Assembly: GCA_964019695.1 (NCBI GenBank)
Contig: OZ026530.1
Location: forward strand, 37,744,835 to 37,808,834
Direction of reading: 5' to 3'
DNA from: Loripinus fragilis
Lineage: Eukaryota; Mollusca; Bivalvia; Lucinida; Lucinidae
DNA length: 64,000 nt
The stretch's first letter is position 1, and each line of letters begins with the position of its first letter. Shown piece after piece: positions 37,028 through 48,962 of the stretch. The notes beneath the pieces are model-generated. The model was not told the DNA's origin, searched no databases, and worked only from the letters and a program-made list of their open reading frames with translations. The position numbers and the translations under genes were made by a program.

Positions 37028-37126
37028 CACGTGACTTGGTTAGCCAATAGAAAACATTTCTGAAAGGCACGGCTGCAATATAATTTTCCAAACCGCGGCC
37101 ATTTTATTTCCCGCTTCAGTTTAATT
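37028..37126 (+). promoter_or_regulatory. Candidate promoter cluster
   Basis: Within 100 bp upstream of an ATG lie an E-box CACGTG (37028-37033), a CCAAT box (37044-37048), a YY1-like GCGGCCATTTT (37095-37105) and an E2F-like TTTCCCGC (37107-37114). Each motif alone is weak evidence. The cluster, locally GC-rich in AT-rich surroundings, is more suggestive. Confidence 0.35.
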
Positions 37127-37297
37127 ATGAACTCTCCTACAATTAAGCAGGCATTCACTAGGCCATTTCACACTTCGTTTGACAAATTACTGAACAATCT
37201 CAGCATTTCACTCGGTAACGGCGAGAAATTATCTCAATTGACCGTTTTTGTTGAACACCTACGACTGCATTTGCAGTTCTCCCCTGATCTAAATACT
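37127..37297 (+). CDS. Possible first coding exon, unknown protein
   Basis: The ATG is 13 bp after the E2F-like site. The 57-residue segment begins MNSPTIKQAFTRPFHTSF and is mixed, hydrophilic and protein-like. It ends at ACT followed by GTAAGA, a good splice donor. I recognise no domain. It lies inside the 9.66-kb element, so it may be the first exon of a transposon-encoded protein or of a captured host gene. Without the following exons this is a guess. Confidence 0.3.
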
Positions 37298-38769
37298 GTA
37301 AGATTTATCGGTCTTGGATTTTGACAAATCTGCTTTAACAACAACAACAGTCTGTTTTATGGTGGCATTGGTACGCAATGATGGTAAACTTTGTAAATCT
37401 ACAGTCCGCCGGTCTGACCTTCGGGGTTCACAATGTAAGACGCAATGGATGATAGATACGGTATCCCAGATTGTGATTTTTGAGGCAGTTTTTATTTCGA
37501 TGTAACCAGTATTCGTGAGTGACTGGCAGAGGGGCTGGTGCTAGCAATGTAATTCCACGACTATTTGACTACTTTTCGGAGGAAACGGCTCATTAAACTT
37601 AAAGAATATACAGACTGTGTCACTAGTTTACACCATTGACAAACAATCTACAAATCATAAATGTTTTGACACTACACTTGTAATTCTGAAATCTACAAGA
37701 ACTCCTTCTTCCCCAGGACTATCATCAACTGTAACCGTTTGGATGATGATATTGTGCGGTAGATCTATTTGACATCTTCAGAAAAGCCGTCCATCATAGT
37801 GAGTCTAGACTAGCTATCTATCTACCCAGCACTCCATGTTGCATCAATGCGGAAAGGCTCTGTAAATTACAGATTCAGTGCCAGATTTGCACTGACAGAT
37901 GTGTTTCTTCAAAACAACAATAACAATGACATAAATTTTTTAAAGTGAAACTTCGGTAAACGGCAAGTAGAAATATTTCGTATGTGAATAGCAGGTGTAC
38001 AGATATATAGATCATGTAAACATCCCAATAATACACAGAAGAGGGTTCGGGAAGTCTTATAAAGAGATAGATAGATCATTGCCAGTATTGTCGAAGCTAC
38101 ACCTAGATGTCATGATCAGCATTGACACCATTATCTTTAAGCAAGGAGTACAACACTTAAATCTAGTCTGGTTTCTACCTAGCAAGTGTAGGTCCTACAT
38201 GTATCTAGAGAAATGGAAAGCTGTTACATTACAGGAATACTCAACTTCAGGTATGTATATTTTATTTGAAGACTTATGCACCTGTCATTGCATGTATTTC
38301 CCAGAGAGAGAGAGAGGGGTAAGGGGCGATACCGATGGGAAATGAGACAATTTTAAAAAACTGTTGTCTAATTACCCACTCTTGCATAAGTATGTGGGAT
38401 GTGGGTTTTTTTGTCACTGTCTAAAATCCCTTGTACAGGCCATTTAAACAAAAGTGAAAAACAAACAAAATCCTATTGCTTGGTTCAGGATTATTACAAA
38501 ATCGGTATACTTGTAATGTAAAGCCCTAACCCAGGTGAGGCATGTTTTTATTGCATTTTTCGCGATTTAAGACGTTTTTATTTTTTGGACATTCAAAAAT
38601 TAAAGTACGCAGCTGCGTACTTTGCGTATACGCAGGCACGCCCTTGGAAACAAACATTCTAAGGAAAGTTGGAACAAAATTTAAGATAATGACTAAAATT
38701 CACCTTCAAGGCTTGAATTAAGACAGACCCTTGGATAAAAATGCATAACCAAAATATTTTTTTTATTTA
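37298..38769. other. No recognised coding sequence
   Basis: If 37127-37297 is an exon this would be intron. The frame at 37995-38345 (116 aa) ends in a short GA repeat and has no domain I know. Confidence 0.35.
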
Positions 38770-39312
38770 TCGCAACATGCTCTGGGTACTCAAAAGAACC
38801 GTCTCAATGAGATGATTCCTTTGAGCTCCCAAAACACATATAAAAACTGATTGTATACAAAATAATGTGTATGAGTGTCACTTTAATCATGAATACTGAA
38901 TAGTATTTGTATTCAAAACTTGTTTTCATACCTCACCCAAAACCTATGTTGTGGGTGCTCAAAAGATCCATCTCAATGACAATGAGACAATTCTGCTGGA
39001 AAAACTGATGATACACAAAAATATGTGTGAGGGAGTATCTGCATAATTAATAAATAGAATTCACTTTGCATCTAGCAGTTCATCTACAGAGTCTGGTCTC
39101 TAGATAAGATTTAAGAGTGTGTAATAGAAAATCTCAACCAAAACATGTGACACATTGTAACAGAGACTCGAAAGAACCACAAGACACAGGTGAAAATGAG
39201 CATAATCAAAACTCATTATTCAGTATTCACATTTCTCAGCCAAAACATGTGGGTACTCAAAAGAAATGTCTCTACAATGAGAAACTCCCTAGAGCCCCCA
39301 AAACACATGTGA
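38770..39312. repeat. Three ACTCAAAAGAACCG hairpin elements
   Basis: Three imperfect hairpins near 38775-38840, 38940-39000 and 39238-39312. Each has a GTGGGTACTCAAAAGAA-type arm opposed by a TTCTTTTGAG.CCC-like arm, with CAAAACATGTG at the edges. They are relatives of 10350 and 18188. Confidence 0.65.
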
Positions 39313-39552
39313 AATATGTGAAAACTGATGGTAATTTAACATTAATTGACCTTTATTCAATTTCATACCGGAGAGAATAAATACATTGTAATAAGTTAAT
39401 CAATAATAATCATGTGACATGTATACCAGATCTAATGCTACAGAAGTCATTTCATCAAGGTCTACACTATTTGGTAATCCTTTGTATACTAGTGACTCAT
39501 AAATGCGTACTTTGCGGCATTTCATCAAGGACTACACTATCTTATCAAATAC

Positions 39553-40268
39553 TAGGGCTGGGACGATATATCGATACGTATCGATACAGACTTGGCCGAT
39601 ACCGTATCGATACCCTTGGGTGCCGTATCGCGATACTTTCAGAAATTTTACTAGCACTAAATTTGGTAATTTTTAGCCTCAAAATATATATTCAGGTACA
39701 TTCTGTTCTTACATTGTAAATGTTCGCTACTTAAAACACGATCAAATGGACAAATAGGCAAAAGTAATGAAAGATAAAAAAAAATCTATTGTGCCTTCAT
39801 AGAACAACCACATGCCAATTACTTACTGTTATTCAAATGACTGTATAGAAATTTTTGAATTTAGGTTTCGTGCTTCCACAAAATAGGGATTACTTTTACG
39901 GTTTAGCAGTAGCTGCATGGTACACAGGACCTGTTGAGATCTATCCATTAGGATGGTGCTCTCTTCATGTTTGCTGGTCTTAATAGTGTGTATTACATGC
40001 TTCACTACACAAAGACATGTAAATTAAGCATACAACATAACTGTCAAATTAAAGGTCAATTTTTGAAAAAGAGTAACAAAACATTTTTCTTATTGAAAGA
40101 TTTGCAAATGGAATAGAAAAAAGTGCAAACTTTTTATCAATATACTACAGGAATAGTCCTTCTGAGTGTTGCTGTATCAGTCTCGATATATCCTGATACG
40201 TATCGTATCGCATTGCATGCATCGCGATACGTATCGTATTGGTTGACAGTCATATCGTCCCAGCCCTA
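39553..40268. mobile_element. 716-bp TIR element with TATCG repeats
   Basis: Starts TAGGGCTGGGACGATA and ends TATCGTCCCAGCCCTA, a 16-bp perfect inverted repeat. Both subterminal regions are packed with GATACGTATCG motifs. The flanks CAAATAC and TAAATAC resemble a target duplication. Such GGGCTGGG ends with TATCG-rich subtermini are familiar from non-autonomous hAT elements, but the 8-bp duplication is not clean. No transposase frame. Confidence 0.8.
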
Positions 40269-40404
40269 TAAATACATTGATCTTTATTTGGAAATTATAG
40301 CTGGGTGAACCCTCAAATATTCAATGGACCATCCCAAATTCAAAATCACCTTATCAAATCAGAAGGATAAATTTGTAACTGCATAAAGGGTTATTAACAA
40401 TATA

Positions 40405-40490
40405 GATGTCTATTCATACTGGAGAGAACTCCTATATGAATGTTTATTCGTACTAGAGAGAATCCTTACACAAAGCATGAGCTGGTACTG
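40405..40490 (+). pseudogene. Decayed zinc-finger linker fragment
   Basis: Reads roughly MSIHTGENSYMNVY followed by another HTGE-like tract with stops. It resembles the H-T-G-E linker of the local zinc fingers. It suggests a stray or very old finger copy. Confidence 0.35.
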
Positions 40491-41758
40491 GAAATAACCT
40501 TTAATATCATACAGTAGATAAACTGTATGTTCAAGAACTGTTCTAGAATGATTTCTTGAATTTCTCATTTTTATTCAAGGCTCTGTAGAATATTTTTAAG
40601 ATAGAAGTGTAGTTTTTGATCAGGTGCTGGGGAACATCTGATCTGCGTCTGCATTCTTTGTGTATGTCCCATAAAAAGGTAGCTATGCTTAAATGGGTAA
40701 ATCTTGTGTTATATAATTTTTATGTTGCATGTAAGTGTATCTGTTGTTTAGAACCTAAGTCTTTCAAAATTTACTTTCAGATAATACAAAGAGATGATTC
40801 TATTCAGAGATGAATAACTGTAAAGAGTTTGAAAGGATGGAGCTACTACAACTGCAAGCCTCCCTGTGCGAAAAGTTTGACGGTACTACTGCGCATTACT
40901 GCCAGGCATCAGCAATACTCAACGATTAACTTAGCTTCAAACTGTACACTGGTGATACTTTTAAATCGACAGAATCCAGAAAATAGTCCATCCATGATAA
41001 TATAACCATAATTTTGTGGCCAGAATCCATGAAAAATTAGACCCAATATTATCGCCGTTAAAGTTTTATAAAACTGAATTAATGTCTGAAAAAAACTAAT
41101 TTACAATCTGACCTGGCGAGCGTCATATTTACTGGGTTACAAAAACTAGCCGCTGTTTTTTACTTTAACTTTCAAAATCAACACATTTGAAAAAGAATTT
41201 CATGAATACCATCAGAGTGTCAAAAAGTTTGGATCTAGATCAAGCCCGACATTTTGTCAGATTTGATCTGGGTTCAAACTGTTTACAAAAATTATCAGCA
41301 GACAACACTAGTTGGGAAAGATTTAATTAAGTGGAATGTAGTTGGTTTTAGCAGATAAGAAAAAAAGTAATAAAAGAGAAAATTAGAAAACAATTTTATT
41401 TTCAACAGCCAAGGCTCAGATGAACATGTGCATTTGCTCATTCTCACAAGAGCCTTTGCTGTTTGCATGGAACACCAAAAAATGGATAGAAGGCGTGCAG
41501 TCATTGTTGATTTTTATCATAGTGTGTAGGGGAAGACTAGCATGAGTATTTGCAAAGTCTCGATCCTCACATTCAGAACATGTGCTCAGTAAGCACACAA
41601 TCAAAGTTGTGTTTAATTGCAAAGGTGAGCAGCCATGGCTGAGGCTAGTCTGCATATTTGCTGCACATGCTCGCCAGAGCCTTTGCTGTTCCTATCAAAG
41701 TGCGAAGAAGACACACGGTTCCTCATGTACATGAAAAAAGCTAAAAAGGAGAAAGAAG
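40491..41758. other. No recognised gene
   Basis: Short frames only. A degenerate GATC.AG.CCCGACATTTTG motif near 41235-41265 is a partial copy of the hairpin nested in the elements at 41759 and 43573. Confidence 0.4.
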
Positions 41759-42220
41759 ACTCACCCTGCAATTAGCAATTGTAGCCATTTGATACTAATA
41801 ATGTAGAGTGGCCAAAAATATAAGTCATTGGCTAAAAGTACACTCTAGGTGGTTCAAAAATTACATTTTTGCGAAAAAGTGTATTTTGATCAGCTGATTT
41901 TCCAATATTGCTTTTATTATTCCTTCACTTTTTAATATTGTGCCATATTAACTCTTTGGATACTGGATTTTTTCAATACCATCAGGGTGTCAAACAGTTT
42001 TGGATCAAGATCAGGCCCGACATTTTGACGGGCCTGATCTGGGTCCAAACTGTTTGCATAGGTTATCAGCAGATGACAAAAGTTGCCACTAGCCGGCAAA
42101 GAGTTAAATACATACTACTCTCTGGCTAAAACCTTGGCTAAAGTCAATTTCATTTGGCTCCAACTTTTTCCAATTGGCTAAAGTGTTGGCTACAACAAAT
42201 TCTGAGCTAGGGTAAGCCCT
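41759..42220. mobile_element. ~460-bp TIR element with nested hairpin, copy 1
   Basis: Paralogous to 43573-44046. Ends CTCACCCTGCAATTAGC and GAGCTAGGGTAAGCCCT are inverted. Inside, CAGGCCCGACATTTTGACGG and GGGCCTGATCTGGGTCC form a hairpin related to the 16638-17262 array. Repeated GGCTAAA words near the right end. Non-coding. Confidence 0.75.
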
Positions 42221-43572
42221 GAAGATGTACATGTACATGTAGGTTAAGCGAAAAATAACAAAACAAACACAATTTAACAACTACAACAACAGCCAAAACT
42301 GACCACGCTGAATGTTGTATTGTTTATTATGAACTTTTCTGGAGTCCTAGCTGATTGCAAGAGATGTGACAAATAATGATATACATGTAACTGAGAAATT
42401 CAAATTCAAACAATGGTGGCTAGCATTAAAGCATAGTAGCCTTAGATTAGTGTTGTCAGAAACTAGCCTTGGCAGATCTGAATATACCTGTATACTGAGG
42501 GAAATAAGTTTAGCAATAAACTTTGGGGATTCACGGTTTAGAAGAAATAGGATTTTTAATTTCATAATATCAAAAATATATGTTGACAAACGTTTACGAG
42601 TACAATAAAATTAGCCTGTTGACATTTTCACATAATGCAAGTGAGATTTTAAGTCCCCTTGCTAAAACAGCTTATCTGGCAATAGCTCAAATCTTTTTCT
42701 GCTAAAAATTTCATTTTTCTATCAAATATTTAGATCTAAAAGCCAAAAAGTGAAAAACGGTTTAAAACTGAATGTTTTGGTCACCATTTTTGTACAGTTT
42801 TTAGTTGAAAATCACATTTTTTTAAAATTACCTTCCTTCCAATTGATTAGCGTTTGAAATTAAAATGTTCAGCAGATTAATTTCTCGCAATGAAATTAGA
42901 ATGTGTTTCTTTTGAACTCTAGCGGGTAGCCATTAGATCACTTTCAAACAATTGACATGTTTGTGCACTTGCTAATAAAAAGATATAAGGCTTAAAGATC
43001 GCCTATCGGAAATCCCAAATAAATAATTGCTAAACTTTTTTCCCCTCAGTATAATTTGGCCCAACTGGATCTTGCATGTCCCTCTCCCAAGTTTGTTCAA
43101 ATGTTTCTGATTGATTGGAACATGGCACCTATGGCGGGTTTTAGTTTTTCATATACAACTGTACTATATATAAATGAGAAAACTTTTAAAATCTTCTTGA
43201 TATAAACAAAGGTCTGATTTGAAAACAATTAAGCACAAGTACATGGTTGACCAGAGTTATTCAAAATTATTGCCCCCATGTGATGTCATAGATTTTAATT
43301 AGACTTATAAAGGTGGAAAACTTTTTATTCTGAAACTATTTGGCCCTGTGCGTCAGTATATGGGTTTTTACATGAAACATTGTCTGGTGGGTCCACTACT
43401 AAATTATTCAAACAATAACTCTGGGATAGCCTCGTCCTGTGAAGTGATATGATTTACATAGGCTAATAAGGGAACACAAACACTCTTCTTATTTTAAATT
43501 AATTCACCTAAAGGTTTGAGTATTGAATTGCAACTTCATGTTGTGGTCCTTAAAGGGAATATTGAAACTCGT
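42221..43572. other. No recognised gene
   Basis: AT-rich sequence with overlapping short frames on both strands (42347-42608) and nothing I can identify. Confidence 0.4.
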
Positions 43573-44046
43573 AGGGCTCACCCTGCCATTAGCCATTGTA
43601 GCCATTTGCTACTAAAATGTAGAATGGCTTCAAATATAAGTCAGTGGCTAAAAGTACAGTCTAGGTGGTTAAAAATTACATATTTGTGAAAAAGTGTATT
43701 TTGATCAGCTTTTGGATTTTCCAATATTGGTTTTATTATTTATTGTGCCATATTTTACTCTTTGGATGCTTGAATTTTTCAATACCATCAGCACTGATGG
43801 GTGTCAAACAGTTTAGATCCTGATCAGGCCCGACATTATGTTGGGTCTGATCTGGGTCCAACCTGTTTGCAAAGGTTATCAGCAGACAGCAAAAGCCGCC
43901 CCTAGCGGGCAAAGAGATAAATACAAAACAACTTGTTGATACTACTTTCTGGCTAAAACCTTGGCTAAAGTTAATTTCATTTGGCTCCAACTTTTTCCAT
44001 TTGGCTAGAGTGTTGGATACAACAAATCTGAGCCAGGGTTAGCCCT
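43573..44046. mobile_element. 474-bp TIR element with nested hairpin, copy 2
   Basis: Begins AGGGCTCACCCTG and ends CAGGGTTAGCCCT, inverted with one mismatch. The flanks GAAACTCG and GAACTCG look like a slightly altered target duplication. It matches copy 1 throughout. The minus-strand frame at 43736-43990 is a repeat artefact. Confidence 0.8.
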
Positions 44047-44629
44047 GAACTCGAGTAAGTGACTTAAGGGCCCTGGGCTCTCTTGCGATGGCACATTTAA
44101 TCACAGACATGTCAGACTACCCATCGAGGTGGATGAAAGTGAACCCACATTGGGTAATATAATTATAATCGCTCATTTAGTTGTATTGTCCTCTGTTTTT
44201 GTTTGGTTTGATGCTTAATGTTTCAGTTTGTGTCGGGACGGTCAGTTCACCTAACCACACTTTTTTGTCTGGGCAAGCTTGACTAAGCGGTTGAACAGTA
44301 CTTCATGCACATACTTTTGCTTGTAACTCTCAACAACCTTTCTTTGAATCAGAGGAAGGGAGGAGAATGGTCGTAGAAATTATTTAAGATCAATCTCCAC
44401 GAAAGTATGAGTCCAGACTGGGATCAAACTCTTTACCCCTGGAACTGCCGTCAGGCATGTATCTGCAGTCAGACACGTGACCGACTGCGCTACGCGCCCG
44501 GCATATTGTCCTCTGTGTTGAAGGGGCGAAATACTCCCAAAAATGAACTGAACATGAAGTGATCAAGCTATTGAGATCAGTCAATGCCCATCGAGCCTCA
44601 TCCGTCATCAACAATTTGCTTCAAATGAC
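44047..44629. other. No recognised gene
   Basis: Non-coding. The minus-strand frame at 44390-44614 reads through a tRNA-like GTATCTGCAGTC...CGCGCCCGG patch (about 44395-44505), possibly a decayed SINE head. Confidence 0.35.
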
Positions 44630-45205
44630 AACTCCTCCTATACCACATAGCCAATTTCAACCAAACATCACAGGAATGTGTTTTCTGGATGACCCTCTTC
44701 AAAAATAGCTAGATTGAATTTTGATCCATCAAAACAAAAAGCATGGCTTCCAGGGGGGGGGGGGGGGGGGGGGGTTCCAAACAGGGTTTTTTTAAATCTC
44801 CCCTGAAACTGGTGGCCAGAATTCAAAATAACTTGGAAGACTTTCTACAAAATTAGCCCAACTAAATTTGATCCACCAAAAAGCATGACGACCAGGGTGT
44901 GTGGTAAGTTTCCCTTAAGTATCTATATAAGAAATTTAAAAAATCTTCTATGGAATCAATGGTAAGAATTACGCACAATTTGGCATAAATGATCACTAGG
45001 TGACCCTATACAAAATAGCTAAAACGAATTTGATCTGTCAAAAATGATGTCCACCAGGGGGCGTAATATCATGGTAAGGAAAATTGTTAAAAAACTCCTC
45101 TTAAAGCACTCGTCAGAATTCAAAACAAGTTGGCAGTAGTGGCCACTGGGTGACCTACAAAAAGTTTATTATAAACGAATTTGGTCTGTCAAAAAACAAG
45201 GGCGT
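44630..45205 (+). repeat. Degenerate ~180-bp tandem repeat with G22 run
   Basis: Three to four diverged monomers share CAGAATTCAAAATAACTTGG, GGTGACCCT..ACAAAATAGCT, GAATTTGATC.GTCAAAAA and CCAGGGGG. One monomer contains 22 consecutive G (44753-44774). It resembles the interior of TATAGCCCC-type molluscan elements. Confidence 0.7.
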
Positions 45206-46165
45206 GGACGTTTTCCCTTATGTACATATATCAGAACTTAACGGTATTGTCCTTGCATGGGTATTGTTTGTAAAAGTAGCAAGTGGCTATGCTTTACTTA
45301 TGGGGCATAGCATTAAAGTATTGCTTATATTAAACATTTTTTTCATTTAATCAGGGTCTTTCTATACAGTGTTAGGAATCTTTACCATATGTTCAAAAAC
45401 TGTTGTAGGCCAGTGTGTATTGACCATACCCAATACCTACATTAATTGCTGGTTCATTGTTCATAGGTGATCAGTAATGGAAAAACGGGCAATACCTGGA
45501 GTTTAGCGGTACTGGTTACCTGACTGGTTACCTGACTGCCTGTAGACTGGGAACCAGTAATTAATGTATATATGTCACTTTACTCACACACAACTTGTTC
45601 ATTCAGAAATTATCATTAATGTCAAATTTTACTTAATAACTCATTTGAATTAATGTTTCTTCACCATAATATGGTGAATAACACAATCTAACCATTAAAC
45701 ATCATTGGAATGTGTATCTATTGTATTGCAATATGTACTCATTGTTTACTTTTCTAGCAGCTCTGGTGCTCATACCAACTTTCGATGTGATGATTTAGAG
45801 AATTGTACAATGCAACTTTTGACAACTATATGGTTTTGAAGCTGAAATGCTGCATAATGCACTGGATTTTTTAAACTTCATTAAATAATTAATCATCATT
45901 TTTATTCTTAGAAATTCACCTTTTAGTAAGTTAATTAACTACTTCTTTTACTGTCCGTATATATGGTACTGTACCTACAAGATAATTCAAGGAATCTGAT
46001 TTAATTAATTTCAAAAAAGTCTATTTTTTCTTCTCATAAACTAACTTGGACGCACGGAAATAGGTAGTGCCTATTTAATTCATATTATTCTATTATTCTG
46101 TGAAATTTTAATATGTAACAATATGTTCTGTATTTATATTATATGAAATGAAAGGTGGAGAAGCA
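45206..46165. other. No gene; one foldback pair
   Basis: ACATTAATTGCTGGTTC (45439-45455) pairs with GAACCAGTAATTAATGT (45551-45567) with one mismatch, which suggests a 129-bp hairpin element. Otherwise nothing is recognised. Confidence 0.5.
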
Positions 46166-46206
46166 AAAAAAAAAAAAAAAAATTTTTTTTTTTTTTTTTT
46201 TTTTTT
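46166..46206 (+). repeat. Poly-A/poly-T junction
   Basis: A run of A passes directly into a run of T (about 17 then 24), a perfect hairpin-former prone to assembly error. Frames through it are artefacts. Confidence 0.9.
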
Positions 46207-46310
46207 GTAAAATTGGGAATTTCTTGTCTGGAATTGGGAAAAAAACATACTTTTTGGCATTGGGAATGGGGCCGAATTTCGGCCCCAAAATCGGGTGATC
46301 GAGAGCCCTG

Positions 46311-46668
<358 letters not shown>

Positions 46669-46698
46669 TTACTTTTTTTGACCAGAATTGCCTGACCA

Positions 46699-46846
46699 GG
46701 CCTCAAGGTTATAAAACTTGAGTGTAGTCTCAGACTTAAAATAAAGCGCAATAATTGGCTGCTTTCGGACACGTGTGCGCAAGTAGACAATCAGTGCGCT
46801 TTATTTTGAGTCTGAGAATGAACTCAAGTTTTATAACCTCGAGGCC
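46699..46846. mobile_element. ~148-bp palindromic MITE, copy 2
   Basis: The ends GGCCTCAAGGTTATAAAACT and the inverted GGCCTCGAGGTTATAAAACT frame AAATAAAGCGCA arms and a central ATTGGCTGC..TCGGACACGTG hairpin. It is fuller than the copy at 6239-6366, whose left arm is shortened. Target duplication not clear. Confidence 0.82.
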
Positions 46847-47586
46847 AGGTATTAATAGACTTTTCGCTTACTGTAAAGGGGGTAACTTTAATATTCATAT
46901 CTGGGCGTTGTTCGGCTAATTCATCTGCTAAACAAGTATTTGGTGAAGTATTAGTAAGTTGTTTGAGCCGCGCAACGTGCGTGCATTTCATGAAAATCCT
47001 AATCGTATGCACACTGAACTCACATTTATTAACCCTTAAAGCGCATAAATACAAAATGTGTATTTTTGTCGTCCACTAAAATATGTGAAGCCTCAAAGAC
47101 AAACAGTGTGGACCCAGATCAGACTGCTCCTGTATGAGCAGTCTGATCTGGGTCCACAATGTTTGCCTCTTTATGCTTATGTTAAATAGACATTTTCAGA
47201 TGCAGTTATTTTGCTGGCGTTTTAAGGGCTAAATAATGTGTTTTGCGTCTATACTGAGATAATGGCGCAAGACGATACAGTTACTTTTGAATAAAACCAT
47301 GCCTCATTTTCATCTTTTACCTATTCCTAAGGTTGACCAGTCCTAATTACACATTCATGAGGCGCCGCCTTTACAGTAAGCAAAAAGTCAAAGAATATAA
47401 CTGGGAACGCATTGAGGGGTGAAACTGGACCAGACGGTCAAAACATATTTGGTCATACAGATGTGTTGATAAATGATATTTTTTGTGAACGCCAATACTT
47501 GTACGTTTTAAGACAGTAAATAAAGATAACTCTTACTTTTTTAAAAACACTCCGCTATTGTTTCCATGAGTCCCATACTACGTTAA
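46847..47586. other. No gene; one perfect hairpin
   Basis: Contains a perfect 22-bp inverted repeat at 47108-47129 and 47136-47157 (GTGGACCCAGATCAGACTG and its complement), the cleanest member of the 16638-17262 hairpin family. The minus frame at 46824-47054 is unrecognised. Confidence 0.6.
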
Positions 47587-47695
47587 GTTATCACAGTTGG
47601 GTGATCTAAGATCTAAGATCCCTGTCCTGTGACTGCATCATATCTCTCTTCAGCTAGAGGTTAAGCCTGCTTTTATGCCGAGTTACAAAGGAGCT

Positions 47696-48572
47696 CTAGC
47701 GATAAGGCGTATATTTTCCCTAGTTGACATGAATACAAAACCCAAATTTTCAAATTGCACTTATGTTTTTAAAATTGAACTGATTCGATAGTAAAATATG
47801 CATAGAAAGCATCAAAATAGGTTTCAAAGCGATTGATCATTTACAAAGCCGTGAAAACTTGCGCCTTCTACTCCAACCCCTCATTTTACGTCTTTAGACT
47901 GGGTGCCGTTTATACGATAGTTTTAGCAAATCCTTTGCAGGTTTTCAAAAAGTAAAAGTGCTAAAATATTAGGGATATAAGTGGCCTTCATTTCCAATAC
48001 TTTGCGGTATCCCTTCTACGCATGCGTACGAAATATACTTAAAATTGTGACGTTTGTCATTGAAAAGATGAAACTGGCGTATTTCAGTTTGCTTTTTGAT
48101 GCTTTCCCCCCCTAGACCCAGGATGCCCTTTGGACAATTAAATGTCGCTATACAAATATATAACATATGTAAATGGCGTCTTGGGTCTAGGGGGGGAAAG
48201 GGGTTGTATAAGCGAAAGAAATTAAATATCTGACAAAAATAGATCACTTTGCAAGATGGTCGTTTTTATTGTACATCAACTGTATAAATAGTTTTACTGT
48301 ACATAGCCTGGTTCCCTTTTTAACGGTCTAGTTCCCGTATATGTTACTGAATAACAAGCACAGTTGATGATCGAAATAAATTCTCATTCAATAAGAAGTA
48401 GATTAATTGCATTCATGAAGGAAACCCCGTTTTAAATATACAAATTCGGGGGCAATGATGCATCGACGGCTCGTCTATATATATTTGTTGAATGTGCCTA
48501 GTTTCTCCAGTCGTTATTTCAACAAAATAAAACGAACGTCTCGTTTAGGGAGATTGCTCGCCTTATCGCTAG
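47696..48572. mobile_element. 877-bp TIR element, copy 1
   Basis: Begins CTAGCGATAAGGCG and ends CGCCTTATCGCTAG, a perfect 14-bp inverted repeat, with TTTTCCCTA/TAGGGAG similarity further in. It contains a nested hairpin (CCCCCCTAGACCCAGGATGC to GCGTCTTGGGTCTAGGGGGG, about 48105-48197). No transposase frame. Confidence 0.8.
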
Positions 48573-48962
48573 AAATTCTTACATGATATTGGTCTTGACG
48601 TGAGAAAACGTGTCTTTGGTGCGATCAACAAAGGCGGAGACCAGCCTGCGCATCCACGCAGTCTGATCTGCGTCTTTGTTATTCACTTATTGCAAAGTAT
48701 CATTTATAAGTATCACATATATACTTGCTACAGGCGAACTTTCAATTTTCTAGCCAATCTCTGTGGCTGAGGAGATTGGTTTGAATCTGGCTTTGTCGGA
48801 AACTCCGAAGACAGGTTTTGTACCGATGAGGCCCATATATCTCTGCTATGAATAACTTAAGTTATCACAGTTGGGTGATCTAAGATCCCTGTCCTGTGAC
48901 TGCATCATATCTCTCTTCAGCTAGAGGTTAAGCCTGCTTTTATGCCGAGTTACAAAGGAGCT

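Larger units (their letters stand above)
36650..46310. mobile_element. 9.66-kb element with CAGGGCTCTC termini
   Basis: The left end CAGGGCTCTC (36650-36659) and right end GAGAGCCCTG (46301-46310) are perfect 10-bp inverted repeats. TCATG lies immediately outside both (36645-36649 and 46311-46315). Joining the outer flanks restores a SINE-like repeat whose second, uninterrupted copy at 46460-46668 reads through GTTATGTCATGGGGCAAG. That is direct evidence for an insertion. Both ends carry subterminal GGGAATGGGGCCG and AATTGGGAAA motifs. Nested elements inside include 39553-40268, 41759-42220 and 43573-44046. I see no transposase motif. An open frame with promoter-like upstream sequence lies at 37127. 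The superfamily is unknown. Confidence 0.75.

Noticed and set aside
43736..43990. 84-aa minus-strand frame
   Set aside because: It lies in a non-coding TIR element that has a second copy without the same frame.
44753..44774. Functional G-quadruplex
   Set aside because: A pure G22 homopolymer inside a degenerate tandem repeat; sequencing slippage is the simpler explanation.
46166..46206. Poly-A as a LINE or SINE tail
   Set aside because: A passes straight into T, and the sequence lies inside the right end of the 9.66-kb element; it could also be an assembly artefact.
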